Assembly (NCBI GenBank): GCA_029168955.1
Contig: JAPDOI010000107.1
Coordinates: 1,798,001-1,862,000 of the forward strand
DNA from: Aplectana chamaeleonis
Taxonomy: Eukaryota; Nematoda; Chromadorea; Rhabditida; Cosmocercidae
Length of the DNA: 64,000 nucleotides
Reading direction: 5' to 3'
This document shows, one piece after another, positions 31,054 to 43,429 of the stretch. A model generated the notes under the pieces. That model saw nothing but the letters and a program-made list of their open reading frames with translations, was not told where the DNA came from and ran no database searches. How positions within the stretch are numbered: position 1 is the first letter of the stretch; each line of letters opens with the position of its first letter. Position numbers and translations under genes: made by a program.

Positions 31054-33979
31054 GGGCTACTTGACTAGTCTCGCTCGAAAAGAAGTCCATTTACACGAGT
31101 TGATTGGCGCCCTCTATTTTCCGGTGGCTAATGTCTATTCAATGGATAGTCCCTATAGCATTGTTGCGACACCCGACATTAGTCCGAGTAGCTAGAAAGG
31201 AATGGCAGGCGAGGAGCTGCCAGCTGAGTGTGATGGCTGACTGTTTTTGTATCGTGTGGCCTCGACGATTCACCTTCTTCGATCCCGAATTATTGGAGCA
31301 ATGAACGGAAAAAAGGGTCGGCTCTTGTTGTGCGAGCTACTGTCTAAGACTTAGGCGAGGAACGTGAATAATTGCTGTGACAGTTTGAAATTCTTTACCT
31401 CGCCGACTCAATATCGTTTTTTGCTCAACTGCTAAAGATTCTCGCCCAGATCTAAACCACTGACTCGCTCGACAAAACTCACCATTTTCTGTTTTTCGCT
31501 CAATTCTTTGGGGGCGAAGAACTCAAAGTTGCGCAGGTTCGTTGCCTGCGTCACAGTTCCATGTCTCGCGGCCGTTTTCGATGTAAAATCATCACTGCTG
31601 CCTTTTGCTCTCAAAACGCGTATTGTGCATTACCCAGCACACTCCGGTTTCATTTTTGTCTATGTTCAATGTGTCTATTCGTTTTCTGGAGATTTCTCTG
31701 TGCTTACGTGTACTATAATTTATTTTGTTACATTAGTTGTTGGATATGAGGCGTGCGATAAATATGTATTAACAATATGGTGTGATGTTTGAGGCGATTA
31801 TAGAACGTGAGTTCTATAATCGCCATTGTAGTTGGCCTGTAATAGGCCAATAGGCGAAAATTCGGGGCGAAAAAGATCAAAAATTAGGTCGATTTTCGCC
31901 AGTGAAAGGCGGGGCGTTGATTCCGGCAAGAATCGCCCCCTCATTTCTCACCAGCTCGGGCAATGGAAATGGCTAAAATTCCGCCAATACGCGAAGAAAT
32001 AAGGCGATTCTAGATTGAAGAAGGGCGATCTTCGGCAGCGGAGGGGCGGGGCGTTAATTTTGGCGAGAATCGCCCTCAATTCTCACCAGCTCGGGTAACG
32101 GAAATGGCTAGAAGTTCACCAGTAAGCGAAGGATTAGGGCGATTCTGGAATTACGGAAGGCGATTTTCGCCAAAATCGACTCTCGGCGAGTGTTTTGGCG
32201 AGAATCGCCCCCAACATTCACCAGCGGAGGCTAAACCATCACCCATATGGTGAATTTTTAGTCCACATTTTGGCCGAATCGCTGACTTGTTGGTCGGCGA
32301 TTCCCAGTTTAGTCTGAGGCTAATCGCCAACGAATGTCGGAGCAACAAAATTCCTTTAGTGCATAAAATGTGAGGCAACGGTGATGCAAATGATACCAAG
32401 TGGTCGAAACCTTGCATTCGCCCCACATTCTCACTGCAATCGCCTCACATTTTAACCAAGTACATAAATAGAGGTCAACTTTACCATCCCCGACATTCGT
32501 TGGCGATTAGCCTCAGACTAAACTGGGAATCGCCGACGAACAAGTCAGCGATTCGGCCAAAATGTGGACTAAAAATTCACCATATGAGTGATGGTTTAGC
32601 CTCTGCTGGTGAAAGTTGGGGGCGATTGTCGCCAAAACACTCGCCGAGAGTCGACTTTGGCGAAAGTCGCCTTCCTTAATTCTAGAATCGCTCTAATCCT
32701 TCGCGTACTGGTGAACATCTAGCCATTTCCGTTACCCGAGCTGGAGAGAATTGAGGGCGATTCTCGCCAAAATCAGTGCCCCGCCCCTCCGCTGGCGAAG
32801 ATCGCCCTTCTTCAATCTAGAATCGCCTTATTTCTTCGCGTATTGGCGGAACTTTAGCCATTTCCATTGCCCGAGCTGGTGAGAAATGAGGGCGATTCTT
32901 GTCGGAATCAACGCCCCCGCCCTTCGCTGGCGAAAATCGCCCTGATTTTTCATCTTTTTCGCCCCGAATTTTCGCCTATTGGCCTATTACAGGCCAATTA
33001 CAATGGCGATTATAGAACTCACGTTCTATAATCGCCTCAAACATCACACCAATTTGTTAATATATATTTATCGCACGTCTCATATCCAACAACTAATGTA
33101 ACAAAATAAATTATAGTACACGTAAGCATTCCACGTAGCGTAGAGAAATCTCCAGAAAACGAATAGACACATTGAACATAGACAAAAATGAAACCGGAGT
33201 GTGCTAGGTAATGCACAATACGCGTTTCGAGAGCAAAAAGGCAGCAGTGATGATTTTTACATCGAAAACAGTCATGAGACATGGCACTGTGACGCAGGCA
33301 ACGAACTTGCGTAATTTTGAGTCTTCGCCCCCAAGGAAATGAGCGAAAAACAGAAAATGGTGAGTTTTGTCCAATGACCCACTGGTTTAGATCTGCACGA
33401 AATCTTTAGCAGTTGGGCAGAGAACGATAACGAATCGGCGAGGCAAAGAGTCTTGAACTGTTCCTGCAAGCATTCATGTTCCTCGCCTGAGTCTTAGACA
33501 GTAGCTTGCGCAACAAAAACCGACCCTTTTTCCCTTCCTTGCCCTAATAATTTGGGATCAAAGAAGACGAATCGTCGAGGCGGATCGATACAAAAACAGC
33601 CAGCCATCACGCTCGGCTGGCAGCTCCTCCCTGCCATTCCTTTCAGTCTCTGGTCCATTTCAAAAAAGCTCTTGTTTTCGAGTATCGCAGCGCGGAGCGG
33701 TGACTTTTTCGTCGAAACCTTCTTCACTAGTTATATCTCACCAGGCCCACCGCTCCGCTTCTGGTGATAATCGAAATCGACAGGTCACTAGAGATTTTTG
33801 CAGAGTACCTACTCGCACTAATATCGTATGTCGCGAAAATGCTATAGGACTATCCATCGAATTGAGGAAGAGGACGGATGACGTGCCAGGGTTAGACAGT
33901 AGCCACTGGAAAATAGAAGGCGTCAATCAGCTCAAGCAAGCAGGGGCTTCTTTCCGAGCGAGACTAGTTAAGTAGCCCC
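31054..33979. mobile_element. 2.9-kb palindrome (foldback element)
   Basis: The left arm 31054-32340 and right arm 32488-33979 are reverse complements around a loop of about 147 bp. The outer ends are GGGCTACTTGACTAGTCTCG and CGAGACTAGTTAAGTAGCCC. The right arm carries roughly 160 bp (33646-33805) and 35 bp absent from the left. Long stretches match at about 95% by eye. Each arm contains an internal direct duplication of about 134 bp (31909 and 32042), rich in GGCGATTYT and AGAATCGCC words. No ORF shows a recognisable domain. A foldback-type non-autonomous transposon is most likely. If transcribed it would make a long double-stranded RNA. Confidence 0.88.
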
Positions 33980-34067
33980 AGAACAACTAGGGCATTGTGC
34001 CCTGGACGGGAATCCCCGTTTTGTGTGGGAGTAGCTAATGAGGATTGCAGACGCTAACGATGTGTAA

Positions 34068-34495
34068 AAGGCAGTATTAACAATTGGAAGCAGTCTCATC
34101 GGAAGTTCTCGGACCCGTTGCAGGAACCGAGTACGGCCCAATCTCACGTGATTCGCTTGCGCCCCCCTCCCCCCTTCTCAACGGCTACCGGAAGAAGAAA
34201 ACCACTAAAAAACCAACCCCAAGAGAGCGGTCAATTATCAAAAAGAAGTTGTCTGTTGAACGACACATAAAATTTTAATTACCTGTTGTTCTTTTGAATT
34301 CAATTTCCTGCTGTTTACTTTGATAGGTAGCCGTTGAACGTATTGAGCGGGACGCGAGCAAATTAATCAAGACTAGGGCCCAGTGAAGCTGTTTCGCGCT
34401 CGCATATAGCCGTTTTTTTCTGGTGATGCTGTGGGCCAAGAAACTCTCGATTTCTGGCAAAAACTCACAAAATTTTCTTATCGGGAACACCGCCT
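34068..34495. mobile_element. TTAA-type MITE f
   Basis: AAGGCAGTATTAACAATTGG on the left; the right end is TTATCGGGAACACCGCCT. It is followed by the TTAA at 34496-34499 that also forms the left flank of MITE M3. The left flank is GTAA. The ORF at 34084-34278 is Lys/Pro-rich but unrecognised. Confidence 0.6.
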
Positions 34496-34499
34496 TTAA

Positions 34500-34968
34500 A
34501 GGCACAGTACAACCTCAGAGTCGTTTTTCTGTTTTTGTGACTATCTTGAAAACGGTCCCACGCTGATTCCAATAATGCCACCGGATTCGTACAAGACCCC
34601 CAGGGAACCGAATTATGGCCCCTCAAAAATTGAACTTCGGAAGCATGGTGGATGGGTTGTCCGAGGCTTGTAAGTCTTGCCCTATGCAACCGATGTATGC
34701 GAAACGGCCTGAACAAAAAGAGAGGATTAGAATAAAGGGATGAACGGGATATCGATTGGAAGCCATCGCTTATCTCTCCACTGTTAAGCTCGAATGATCG
34801 TAAAAAAGGCGTGCCGATGTGGCCTCTTGAGGTGGGCGCCCCAGGGTAGCTTTCCCTTGTATCTCGCTTATCCGGAGGAGTTGAGAGCTCGCACCAGGTG
34901 CTATTTAGGGGGCTACTTCACAGTTATGCGGAAATCTCAGATTTTGTTTCTGAGCTTGGACTGTGTCT
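34500..34968 (-). mobile_element. MITE family M, copy 3
   Basis: TTAA at 34496-34499 and 34969-34972. Ends are AGGCACAGTACAACCTC and GAGCTTGGACTGTGTCT. Same orientation as 50851-51347 and reversed relative to copies 1 and 2. Confidence 0.8.
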
Positions 34969-35021
34969 TTAACCAAAAGTTAAATAGGTAATGCTCAACG
35001 CCTTCAGAAACTCAGATTCGC

Positions 35022-35867
35022 GCGAAAAAGAGTAATGAGATATGGAAACACATGATTACGTACATTTGATAACATAACATGAATACGGCGTTTGCCAATA
35101 CATACTTTCAAAATGCTGCTGTTCTGCGCTGTCATTCGATGTCCATACGTCGGAGTTTATGGCTCGAACACGCTTAAAAAAACCAAAAATAATCATAGGT
35201 TCGTCACTGATCGATCCTACAAGAGAATAAATGAATGAAGAATTTCTGAAGTCTACTGTAAAACGCAGTTCACCTTTCACAACTGCTGGATCCGTATTTA
35301 GCATTTTCTGCACAATAACCCCACCTCGCCATATTAAATTTGACCAGGAGGATTCAGCGGAATTATAGCGGCCTGAATGCACAGGTTAGAAGAAAGCTGA
35401 GGAGAAGAGGTGCTAAAGGCAGTGCCTATGACAAATTTCATCTATATTCCGCAAGAAATCGAAAGTTCGGTGTCTCATTGGAACGGTATGATCGAGAAAA
35501 CGAATAAAAACGCCTGAATGAGCCTTGATCTGCTCTGAAAACGCTAGTCTTTTCCGGTCGCGGTTGAGTTTTCGATGGAGGAGTTTAGTCCACCTTAATG
35601 GTTCGGCTTCGCCACACCTCTCTTTGCACTAGAGCGCGAGCGCGCATAATATTAGCGCTGGAACGCGTTTACAATTTCCCGCGCAACTCGTCCACCAGCG
35701 AAGTTTCCACGCGAGGAACGAGGCTCACTTTCTGAGCTTTTTCATCGACTTTTCTGCGTTTTTTTTTGTTCATCATGGGGACATTCGGGTTCCAAACCTT
35801 CGATTTCTGGCTAAAACTGGAAAACGAATTTTACCGTGGACACTGCCTTGAAAGGCAGCATACACGG
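35022..35867 (-). repeat. Uninterrupted repeats T + T2, copy 2
   Basis: 35022-35409 is repeat T and 35410-35867 is repeat T2, in reverse orientation to 23838-28030. Here GCGGAATATAGATGAAATT (read on the minus strand) is continuous, whereas at 24.2-27.7 kb the same point carries MITE N4 plus RTE. This is therefore the empty-site control for that nest. Confidence 0.8.
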
Positions 35868-35907
35868 TCGTGAACGTGATTGGAATAACTGCGGAAATAG
35901 AATGGTG

Positions 35908-36430
35908 TGGCTCAGAACACAACGCCTACGCATTTTGAAACGACAGAAATAACCCACAATGACGCTACACTAGCAAAAAGTTGGCTCCGCCCCTGTATTT
36001 TCAGTAAACTTCAAATACCGTGCGGTACCGATTGCCACAGCGGCATGAAATGGTGATATCAGTTGCATTTTTATATCAGACCGACCGACTCAGACTCCCA
36101 AATGAAATTTGAACAGCATTTTTATAACTTTGTGCCAATCGGTACCGCACGGTATTTTGAGTCTAGTGTATTTCTCCGCCCCCGTATTTGCCGTCCTTCT
36201 CCAAGGGTTCTGGGCCATTTCCACCGTCGGCGACGTTTGTGGGTGGTACAATAAGTACAATAGGTAAACCACATGCATCGACGACGGTAGAAATGACCCA
36301 GCACCTCTGTTTTAAAAGACGGCAAATACAAGGGGCGAAAATACAGGGCGGGTCAACATTTACTCGTGGCGCGTCATTGTGGGCCGTTTTTGACGCTTCA
36401 AAATGCGTAGGCGTTATGTTCTGAGCCATG
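35908..36430. repeat. Inverted-repeat element with subrepeat shared at 50.6 kb
   Basis: The ends are inverted (GGCTCAGAACA..AACGCCTACGCATTTTG, and its complement at 36393-36428). A second inverted pair inside uses AATACCGTGCGGTACCGATT at about 36015 and CAATCGGTACCGCACGGTAT at about 36136. The block ATCAGACCGACCGACTCA recurs at 50570. The right end overlaps repeat U copy B. ORFs on both strands here are incidental. Confidence 0.65.
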
Positions 36431-37182
36431 CATAGTTAACGATAACTAAGAATTCCTTGTTTGACATTTATGCATTTTTACAATCAGTCCTAGTTTTTCG
36501 GAAAGTGAAAACGGGCCTAAAATTCGAGTTATGGTGTAAAGCAACCGCGGATTCAGTGAGGAAAAAAGTGTAAAAATAAACCACGTACATAGTTCCCATT
36601 TTTCCGCATTTTTCAGGCTTTTTCGGAAATCGGATTACCAAAATTATCGGAATTCGAGATTTTGCTCATCCGTGGTACCAAATCTACTGCAAAAACAAGC
36701 GAGCGATAACAGAATACAAGCATGAAGGACAGCAAAAAATGAGTAAGAATAAGGATCACTAAATGCAGGGAATGGTGTAATGATGCAGGTGAATATAGCA
36801 AGGCAGAACGCGCTGATAAGTCAATATAGGATCAGCTGCGGGCACGAAATCGTCGACGTTCAGGTGCGCATGTGCAATTCGAAACTCGCGCCTACTACTG
36901 ACGTGGCGCGGAATTCGAAATCGCCTTTCCGAAGTAGGGCGATTTTCGCCGAGTCCAAAAAATCAACTACCTCGCTGCCTAAGCTGATTCCGTGGCGAAT
37001 TGGGGCGAAAACTTCACCGGTTTCGCCCTGCTCCACGCTTACCTCGCTCAAACTTCACCAACTCGCCAACACGAAAAGGCGATTAGCTAAATTAGGCGAA
37101 GTCGGTGAAGTTTTCGCCATGATGATAAGATGGGCGTTTTAGGCCGCGCCTACCGAAGCGATTCGCCATCTATTGTCAGAGA
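36416..37182 (-). repeat. Dispersed repeat U, copy B
   Basis: 767 bp, the reverse complement of 20046-20820 and colinear end to end. The plus ORF at 36780-37142 (120 aa) mirrors the minus ORF in copy A and is not a gene. Confidence 0.8.
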
Positions 37183-38925
37183 TGATGAGGCAAGAGCATT
37201 GTCGATTTCGCACATAAAACCTTGATAAGACAAGGGCTCTTACTTTTCTACGGGTTAACTCCCAAGAAATTTTCAGAACGAGGAAGCCATGATCTTCAAC
37301 CTCTGTTTTTACCAAACGCACCAAAAGGCAGAAAAGTGTTTGTTTCTAAAGGGTACACTGAATATCAGGTCCAGTCGAGAATCCGTTCTTTTATGGAATC
37401 GTTTGTCACCCCACCCATAATTCAGTAGACTTGCCTCCAGCTGCTCATGCAATAATTTTGAAATAATCACAAATAAAAATGTTGGGATTTATCATGAGAT
37501 TAATATCATGAGATTTTTCGGCAAACATCAGAGTTGTGGGAAGCGATTGATTTTTTAAAGCTTTTATCAACCGGAAGAAAACGAAATTTCCATGACTCAT
37601 CACGCGTGCGTGTGTGCGTTCTGCTTACCTCCGCATCCCCTCCGCTCCGCACACGAAAAGACCAGAAAATAGGTTTTTTTTTACAGTCATCGAGGTAATG
37701 TCTTTTTGACAGACACGTTTTCAGGCGCACTCATAGTCAGACGGTCAACTGCTGGAAAATCAGAAAATTTAACACTTCGGATTGGCTTTTTCGAAAGCTT
37801 TAACACACGTGTTGAAACTTGGACAAGTTCTGATACAACATTCCGCTTACTCTTAACAAGATTTAGTTGGTAGTAGGTACGGAAGGAGTCCTACTTTGCA
37901 TGAGACTCTACCGGTTGATTCAATGTTTGATGAAATTTTTTCTGACAATTTCATCCCACAGCAAATAAAAAAGTTCGGAGGTTCTACCGTAATGTCCAAC
38001 CCTACACGACATCTGTGTCATTTATTTGAGTTTTCTGACATCACGTTACCTAATGCCAAGAGTAAAGGTAGTATGTACTACTTACGACAAAATCCTGAAA
38101 TGGCGCCCACAGTGAAATGTGCATAGAAATAACGGGGAAAAGAGGCATCAGCGGCTTGAGTAGTTCAGGTTTGTGGAGTTTGGATAGCAACCTGCAAAAA
38201 AAACAGACCTATATATCAGATAACGTCAGGTGTACGTGAAACAAACATAAAACAGCAGCAAATATAAAAGCAATATTCACGATAATTCAAGTGTAATATC
38301 ATTTCATTCTTAATTGAAAGAAGCTAGAAAAACAAGTATATGCAAATTAAGGGAAGTCAAGACAAAGATGCAAGCGCGGAAAAAGACGAGTTGGGACAGA
38401 TTTGTTCTTTGTACCCATGCGCGCACCCCTCCGATAGCAGTCGACCACCCGCCGACACTCTGCGGGAATACGGGAGAACCTCTCTCCGCGGGAAGTGGGG
38501 CGCCCTGCCACGCCTACGAAATTAGGCCGCGCGAAGTCGACTAGCCCGACTTGGCCGGCAGAAGTAGGCTGTTTTTATCTGAGAACGCGCCGACTCGAGT
38601 GATTGATCACTCGGTCAAACGTTGTCAATTGAACCTACGCGATGCAAGGGATGTTCTCCCGTGTTAATTTGCGTGTGCGGGCATCCTTCAGCGTTGAGCG
38701 TCGATTGGCGCACAGCAGCGGAAACGTGCGCTCTCGCCACGTATGGACGCAGCCTAATGCAGTAATAATCCCAAAGTTTTTGAACCATCATTGCACTGCT
38801 TCGTAATCCAACGCCTAACCGGTTGAGCCATGGTGTAGTGCTAGCTCACCCCGACCAATCGCAATGATCGGTGGTTTGCATGCGACGAGCATTGTTCGGG
38901 GGATCAATAAACAAGTCATAACTCA
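37183..38925. other. Unassigned sequence
   Basis: 37600-37660 weakly resembles the CTCCGCACA block near 19.8 and 59.85 kb. ORFs at 37896-38126 and 38314-38544 (plus) have no recognised domain. Nothing else supportable. Confidence 0.35.
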
Positions 38926-39322
38926 AAGGCAAGGTCCGGTCAGATTTTGACACCACCGAAATTCGGGTTAGATAGATTGGGCTGGTCTAGCTGGACGCCG
39001 TCCAAAATTTTCACAAACTCTCCGTATTTCTGGAGAAAACAACCTGAAAGTCAGGGATTACGGTATTCACAGCATGATAATCATGGCTGGAATGACCTAT
39101 AATTACACAGCTCTTTTGAAGAATGCGTGAACAACCGCTAAAATACGGACGATAGCCCCACGTTTACCTGACTTTTCTGGATCATCGGCTAACGGAAGTG
39201 GCCGGAATAACTTGAAGAAGACCGGTTTTGACGCAGTTTTCGCATGTTCCTTCGGACTACCTGTACCATGAGCACAGATTCAGCGGAAAATCTCAGAATC
39301 GAAAATCTGCCGGGACCCCGCC
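38926..39322. mobile_element. TTAA-type MITE
   Basis: Inverted ends AAGGCAAGGTCCGGTCAGAT and ATCTGCCGGGACCCCGCCT. The right flank is TTAA (39323-39326) and the left flank CTCA. No coding content. Confidence 0.6.
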
Positions 39323-39941
39323 TTTAAGAACCTAGCTAGATTTCATCTTCAAACTTTTAGGAGAACCTTTTCAGATGATTTCAAGGCCACTGTATAGGTC
39401 GCATTTGTGCTACATTCTCGCAATCGAGCGTCCTGGTTTCTTTCTTTTTTGGTCGTTTTTGATCTACCCGTGAGGACTGAGTGAAATCGCAAAATCTCAA
39501 ATTGTTTCTTTCTAACTCTTCTACAACCCCAAAAGACCGTTTTCAAACCCATTTTGCGTTCAAAGTGGTCCCTTGCAGGGCTGTGCGTTATAACGTTAAC
39601 ATGTTTACGCATTAACGGGTTAACGCGGTTTGTTTTCTAAAACTAACGATTAACGCCTAACGAAAAAGTCCTAAAATCACGTTAATTTGGCTTCGTTAAT
39701 TGCGGTGGAATTAGGGCGCTGATTGATCGGCTTCAATGGTGAATTTCAAAACTAGGGCCGTGCACGTCGCTTCGGCTTGCGGAGCGGTCAATTTTCGCTT
39801 GTTGTGGAATGTATCTCTGACCTCAATGATTCTCATTCCGTTGTTGTTCTATTTTAGTTATTTCTTCTCTATAACGAAGAATTCCAATTCGTGTTACGAA
39901 AAAGAAATGTGAGGTCTAATCTACCTCTCTGCGGTCGAGTA

Positions 39942-40220
39942 CTGTGCTTATCTGGGTCAAATTCCGGTCCGCAATTGCGTCTCGACGCGCTGTGCGGCCG
40001 CAAGCGCTCGAGCCAATCAAGTTTCCAGCGCCGAAGCCGACTCGATGTGGCTTTTTTATACAGTTCTCTTCAACTTTGTTTAGTTTCCAGTTTCTGAAAC
40101 CCACCTAGAGTCAACAGATCGGCGGCTGTGGCGCTGGAAACTCTTCCGACTCGGGTACGTGCGGCCGCGAAGCGTGTCGAGACGCAATTGCGGACCGGAA
40201 TTTGACTCAGATAAGCACAG
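39942..40220. mobile_element. TA-flanked MITE family Y, copy 1
   Basis: 279 bp flanked by TA. The arms begin CTGTGCTTATCTGGGTCAAA and are near-perfect inverted repeats for more than 50 bp (CGGTCCGCAATTGCGTCTCG). Second copy at 55254-55544. It lies within hAT-like element 2. Confidence 0.85.
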
Positions 40221-40366
40221 TAAGATACCAAACAAGGGTTGGGAGCAGGATTGAAGGCCGGGTTGGTGATACTTTGAGCATAGGTATCATCACTGTATCG
40301 AATATTGTGATTATACTATAGTAAACAACCGTTCTTCTGCGCAAATTATCGAATCGTTTTCGCATA

Positions 40367-40664
40367 TATAGTCTACAGCAATGTAAGTAGGACCTGGTGA
40401 GGTTGCGAACTCGTCTTAACATACGGTAGTTTGTTGGTGCATTTTTCCGAAATAGCCTTGATAGATCGGTGAGCCTGTGTTTTCACCGATATTACTATAT
40501 CTGTGGAAGCCATGAAAACAAGTGAAAATGTGAGATTGGAAATAAAAACTCACCGACCAATCTCAGTTATTTCAAAAAAAAAGGAGTGTTACACAATCAG
40601 ACTACAGTATGTTGGGGAGAGTCCGCAACCTCACCAGGTCCCGCTTACATTGCTGTAGACTATA
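40367..40664. mobile_element. MITE family X, copy 2
   Basis: TATAGTCTACAGCAATG and its complement CATTGCTGTAGACTATA bound about 300 bp of imperfect palindrome. It shares AGGACCTGGTGAGGTTGCGA and CACCGACCAATCTC with copy 3. A TA target site is likely. Confidence 0.8.
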
Positions 40665-40991
40665 AATGGTCGGCACAGATTTTCTCTCCTCACCTTACTA
40701 TATTCTGCATACACATAAAGACTGCCTGCCGCTCTTGTGAACACGTGAAGACATACAGCGAAGTTCACCAAAGTTGCACATCTACTTATCAATGAGAAGC
40801 GGCTGGTCGAAGATCAATGTGCATGAAACTGATTGCAGCATTAACGCTCTCGCTCAACCAGTGGCTAGCGTGTTGCCTAGGATTTCTTGTAAATAGATCT
40901 TCTGCCGACCGCTTCTCATTGATGAGGAAATGAACAAAATTTGGTGGACCGCACTATAGACTAAACCGGGAAAGGGAACAAAATCTGCTAA

Positions 40992-41438
40992 CAGGCAGTG
41001 TTCACGATAAATTTCACTTCCAATATCTCCCCGGTTTACGAAAGGTCTGGTGCCCTATATAGCGAAGCACGCTTAAAAAGGACACGAAAGACGCGCTTTT
41101 GAGCCAAAATAGGCTCTCCCTTGTTTACGTTGGTTTTTGAGCTTGGAGGAATTGACCGCTAGAAGGATGATACCTATCAGGGCAATGAAGCGATCAGCTC
41201 ACTTATCAGCACTTCCTTCACTTGATCATTCCTGTAATCTGAGTCTTCATTTGTTCTTTCCGAGAGGCGGATCTGGGGCACAGGGCGTATCTGGGGCACC
41301 AAAACGCTTGTTTGCAGCCGTTATTATGCCGCTCCTTGCTCGTTTTCTACCATTCTTTCGACGCTGAGAGCCTTGAATCCTTCTCGCCTATCATTTCACT
41401 GTGGAAAGGCAACGAGGATGATCATCGTAAACGCTGCC
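40992..41438. mobile_element. TTAA-type MITE d
   Basis: Left end AGGCAGTGTTCACGATAAAT, right end ATCATCGTAAACGCTGCCT, followed by TTAA (41439-41442). The left flank is CTAAC. No coding content. Confidence 0.65.
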
Positions 41439-41809
41439 TTTAAGTGTGCACACACAGAAAACCAATCCGAAGAGCGGCAAATGTCGTAGACTATAGAGTT
41501 TCTAAGCTCATGTTAAGGGTAGCATTCTTCGCATGTCCAGAAAGGTGTAGCACACCACTTGCCAAGACGTTCCAGACACTATTTCTGGAGTCCTTACATC
41601 CACTTTCCACCGGCATCCTGTTTGCAGAAACTTTCTAGGATGCAGTGCATATTCCCACGTGTGCTTATAACTCTTTACGCGGCGCACGCTCACATTCCAC
41701 TAAGCGGCCCACTCCTCATCATGGAGCGCCACTCAGTTTCTACCACGCGTCGCATCGTCAGGCATAAAAACGCCGCTGACTTCCTACGACCGCGGCGCAC
41801 GCCCTCATG

Positions 41810-41970
41810 AAGCGCTAACTATTTTTCACGACGTCCCGTTGACCTCATCTGAACGCCCACCCACTTTCCGTGACATCATCTGGAAGGCCTACTCCTTTTT
41901 CCACGAAGTCCTGGCCACGGAATCTAAAGCCCCACCCACTTTCCACGACGTCCTGCTGACGTTATTTGAG
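41810..41970. repeat. Degenerate tandem repeat, about 46 bp x 3.5
   Basis: Repeating CACTTTCCACGACGTCCTG-like blocks (TTTCACGACGTCC, CTTTCCGTGACATCATC, TTTCCACGAAGTCC, CTTTCCACGACGTCC). Confidence 0.65.
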
Positions 41971-42169
41971 GGTCTATTTTATTTTTTCTGAGTTCTGGAT
42001 GATTTATCGATTTTTGCTGTGGTCAGGTAATATTTTTTAAATGTTTTAACGAAATCCCAAGAATTAACGTGTTAACGCATTAACAGGTTAACGCTGGTTT
42101 TTTCCCGAAAATTAACGATTAACGCTTAACGAAAAACTTATTTTCATTAACGCTTACCCTGGTCCCTTT

Positions 42170-43429
42170 GTAAGGGAAATCACAATCAAAACTCGAACCG
42201 TAGCAGAGAACGACTATCGAAATTGTTGACTCATCACCATTCCCTACTACATGATTATTCGTATCGTCTGAATTTCTGATACACTCAAATCTTTTGTTGG
42301 AGTCGTCATAGTTGCTGTCGTAGTAGTCACCGGTATCGTCCCACATTATTGGCTCCGCTTGCAATTTCCATCGACGTCGACGTTTCACACCTACCTCGTG
42401 TGTCTTCACCGTCCTAACGCATTATCATTAATAGATAGTTGAAGTGCAATACACTATTTCTTTGCTCATAATATTGATGGCGAAACCGGGAGTTAGTTAT
42501 GGAGGTTAACGTCGGTGCCTCGGGAGGCCAGGGCCCGTAGTGTCCCCTTCAGCCGAAAATAAATCAGGCTGATGGCTGTGCTGATAGCAGACCCGGCAAA
42601 TCAGGTTGATGGCTTTGTGCTGATAGCGGAACCGCAACGTGCGGGCGCGCAAGTACATGCGTTGAAGAATAGCGCATGAGGGTTACTACAGCCCGTGGCC
42701 TGGTCTTGGATCGATTCATCAGAGCTGATATAAATTCCCATCAGCCTTTGATTCTTCGAATCAGCCTGATGGCGAGAGTGTGATGCGAAATAGCACACCA
42801 GAAGCCGGAGTCTCATCAGCGCAGCCCCGTAAGTTGGGCAAATAGTAGCTTACGGTTTGGGCCTGACTTAGCTGGAGATGTCCGCTCTGCAGTCCGCGTC
42901 GTCTCTACTGCGCCTATTCCGCACTCTGAACAGGGCGCTCTACAACCTAATATTGATTCAATTGTGGACATGTCAGGTCCTCATGCCAAAACTACGGATT
43001 TCATGGGGCTCCGAACCCTCGTGGGTTCGCGTGCACCACTCCAGTTTTACCACACTGAGCCACAGCCCGCACACAATGGTCTCTCCCATTCCCAAGTCAC
43101 CGAACAGCTCTCTAGACAGCCGTTTTGCCATTGATTTCTCGACTGCTGATCGGCTGATAGAGGTGCAGTCAGCACAGCAATCAGCCGGGTGCCGCCAGCC
43201 ACTCGCACTCGGCTGACGGGGGTTTACTACGGCCCAGGTATTTTTGTCTCCGATGCGTCTACTTTGAAAACAGCTGATACAACTTAATAGCATAATGTAA
43301 ACGGAAATTCTCGGAATTTTTCACAATATAATTTACCCTTTATTTCCGGAGCAAACTTTTGTTGATCAGCATGCTTTGGGGCGGAAAGTGGAGAGACGCA
43401 GTGACAGAGTGTGGGGAGGGAGAAAAGAG
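42170..43429. other. Unassigned sequence
   Basis: Runs of unrecognised sequence. ORFs at 42119-42409 (minus), 42878-43216 (plus) and 42973-43293 (minus) lack known domains. GGGTTACTACAGCCC (42690) and GGGTTTACTACGGCCC (43220) are similar in direct orientation and may bound an old repeat. Confidence 0.35.

Larger units (their letters stand above)
39576..42161. mobile_element. hAT-like non-autonomous element 2
   Basis: 2586 bp from CAGGGCTGTGCGTTATAACG to ATTAACGCTTACCCTG. The 8-bp flanks are GTCCCTTG (39568-39575) and GTCCCTTT (42162-42169), a 7/8 target duplication of hAT length. Both ends carry subterminal GTTAACG/AACGATTAACG words in inverted orientation. No transposase. It contains MITEs Y1, X2 and d, and a degenerate 46-bp tandem repeat. 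Without the three insertions it would be about 1.56 kb. Confidence 0.85.
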
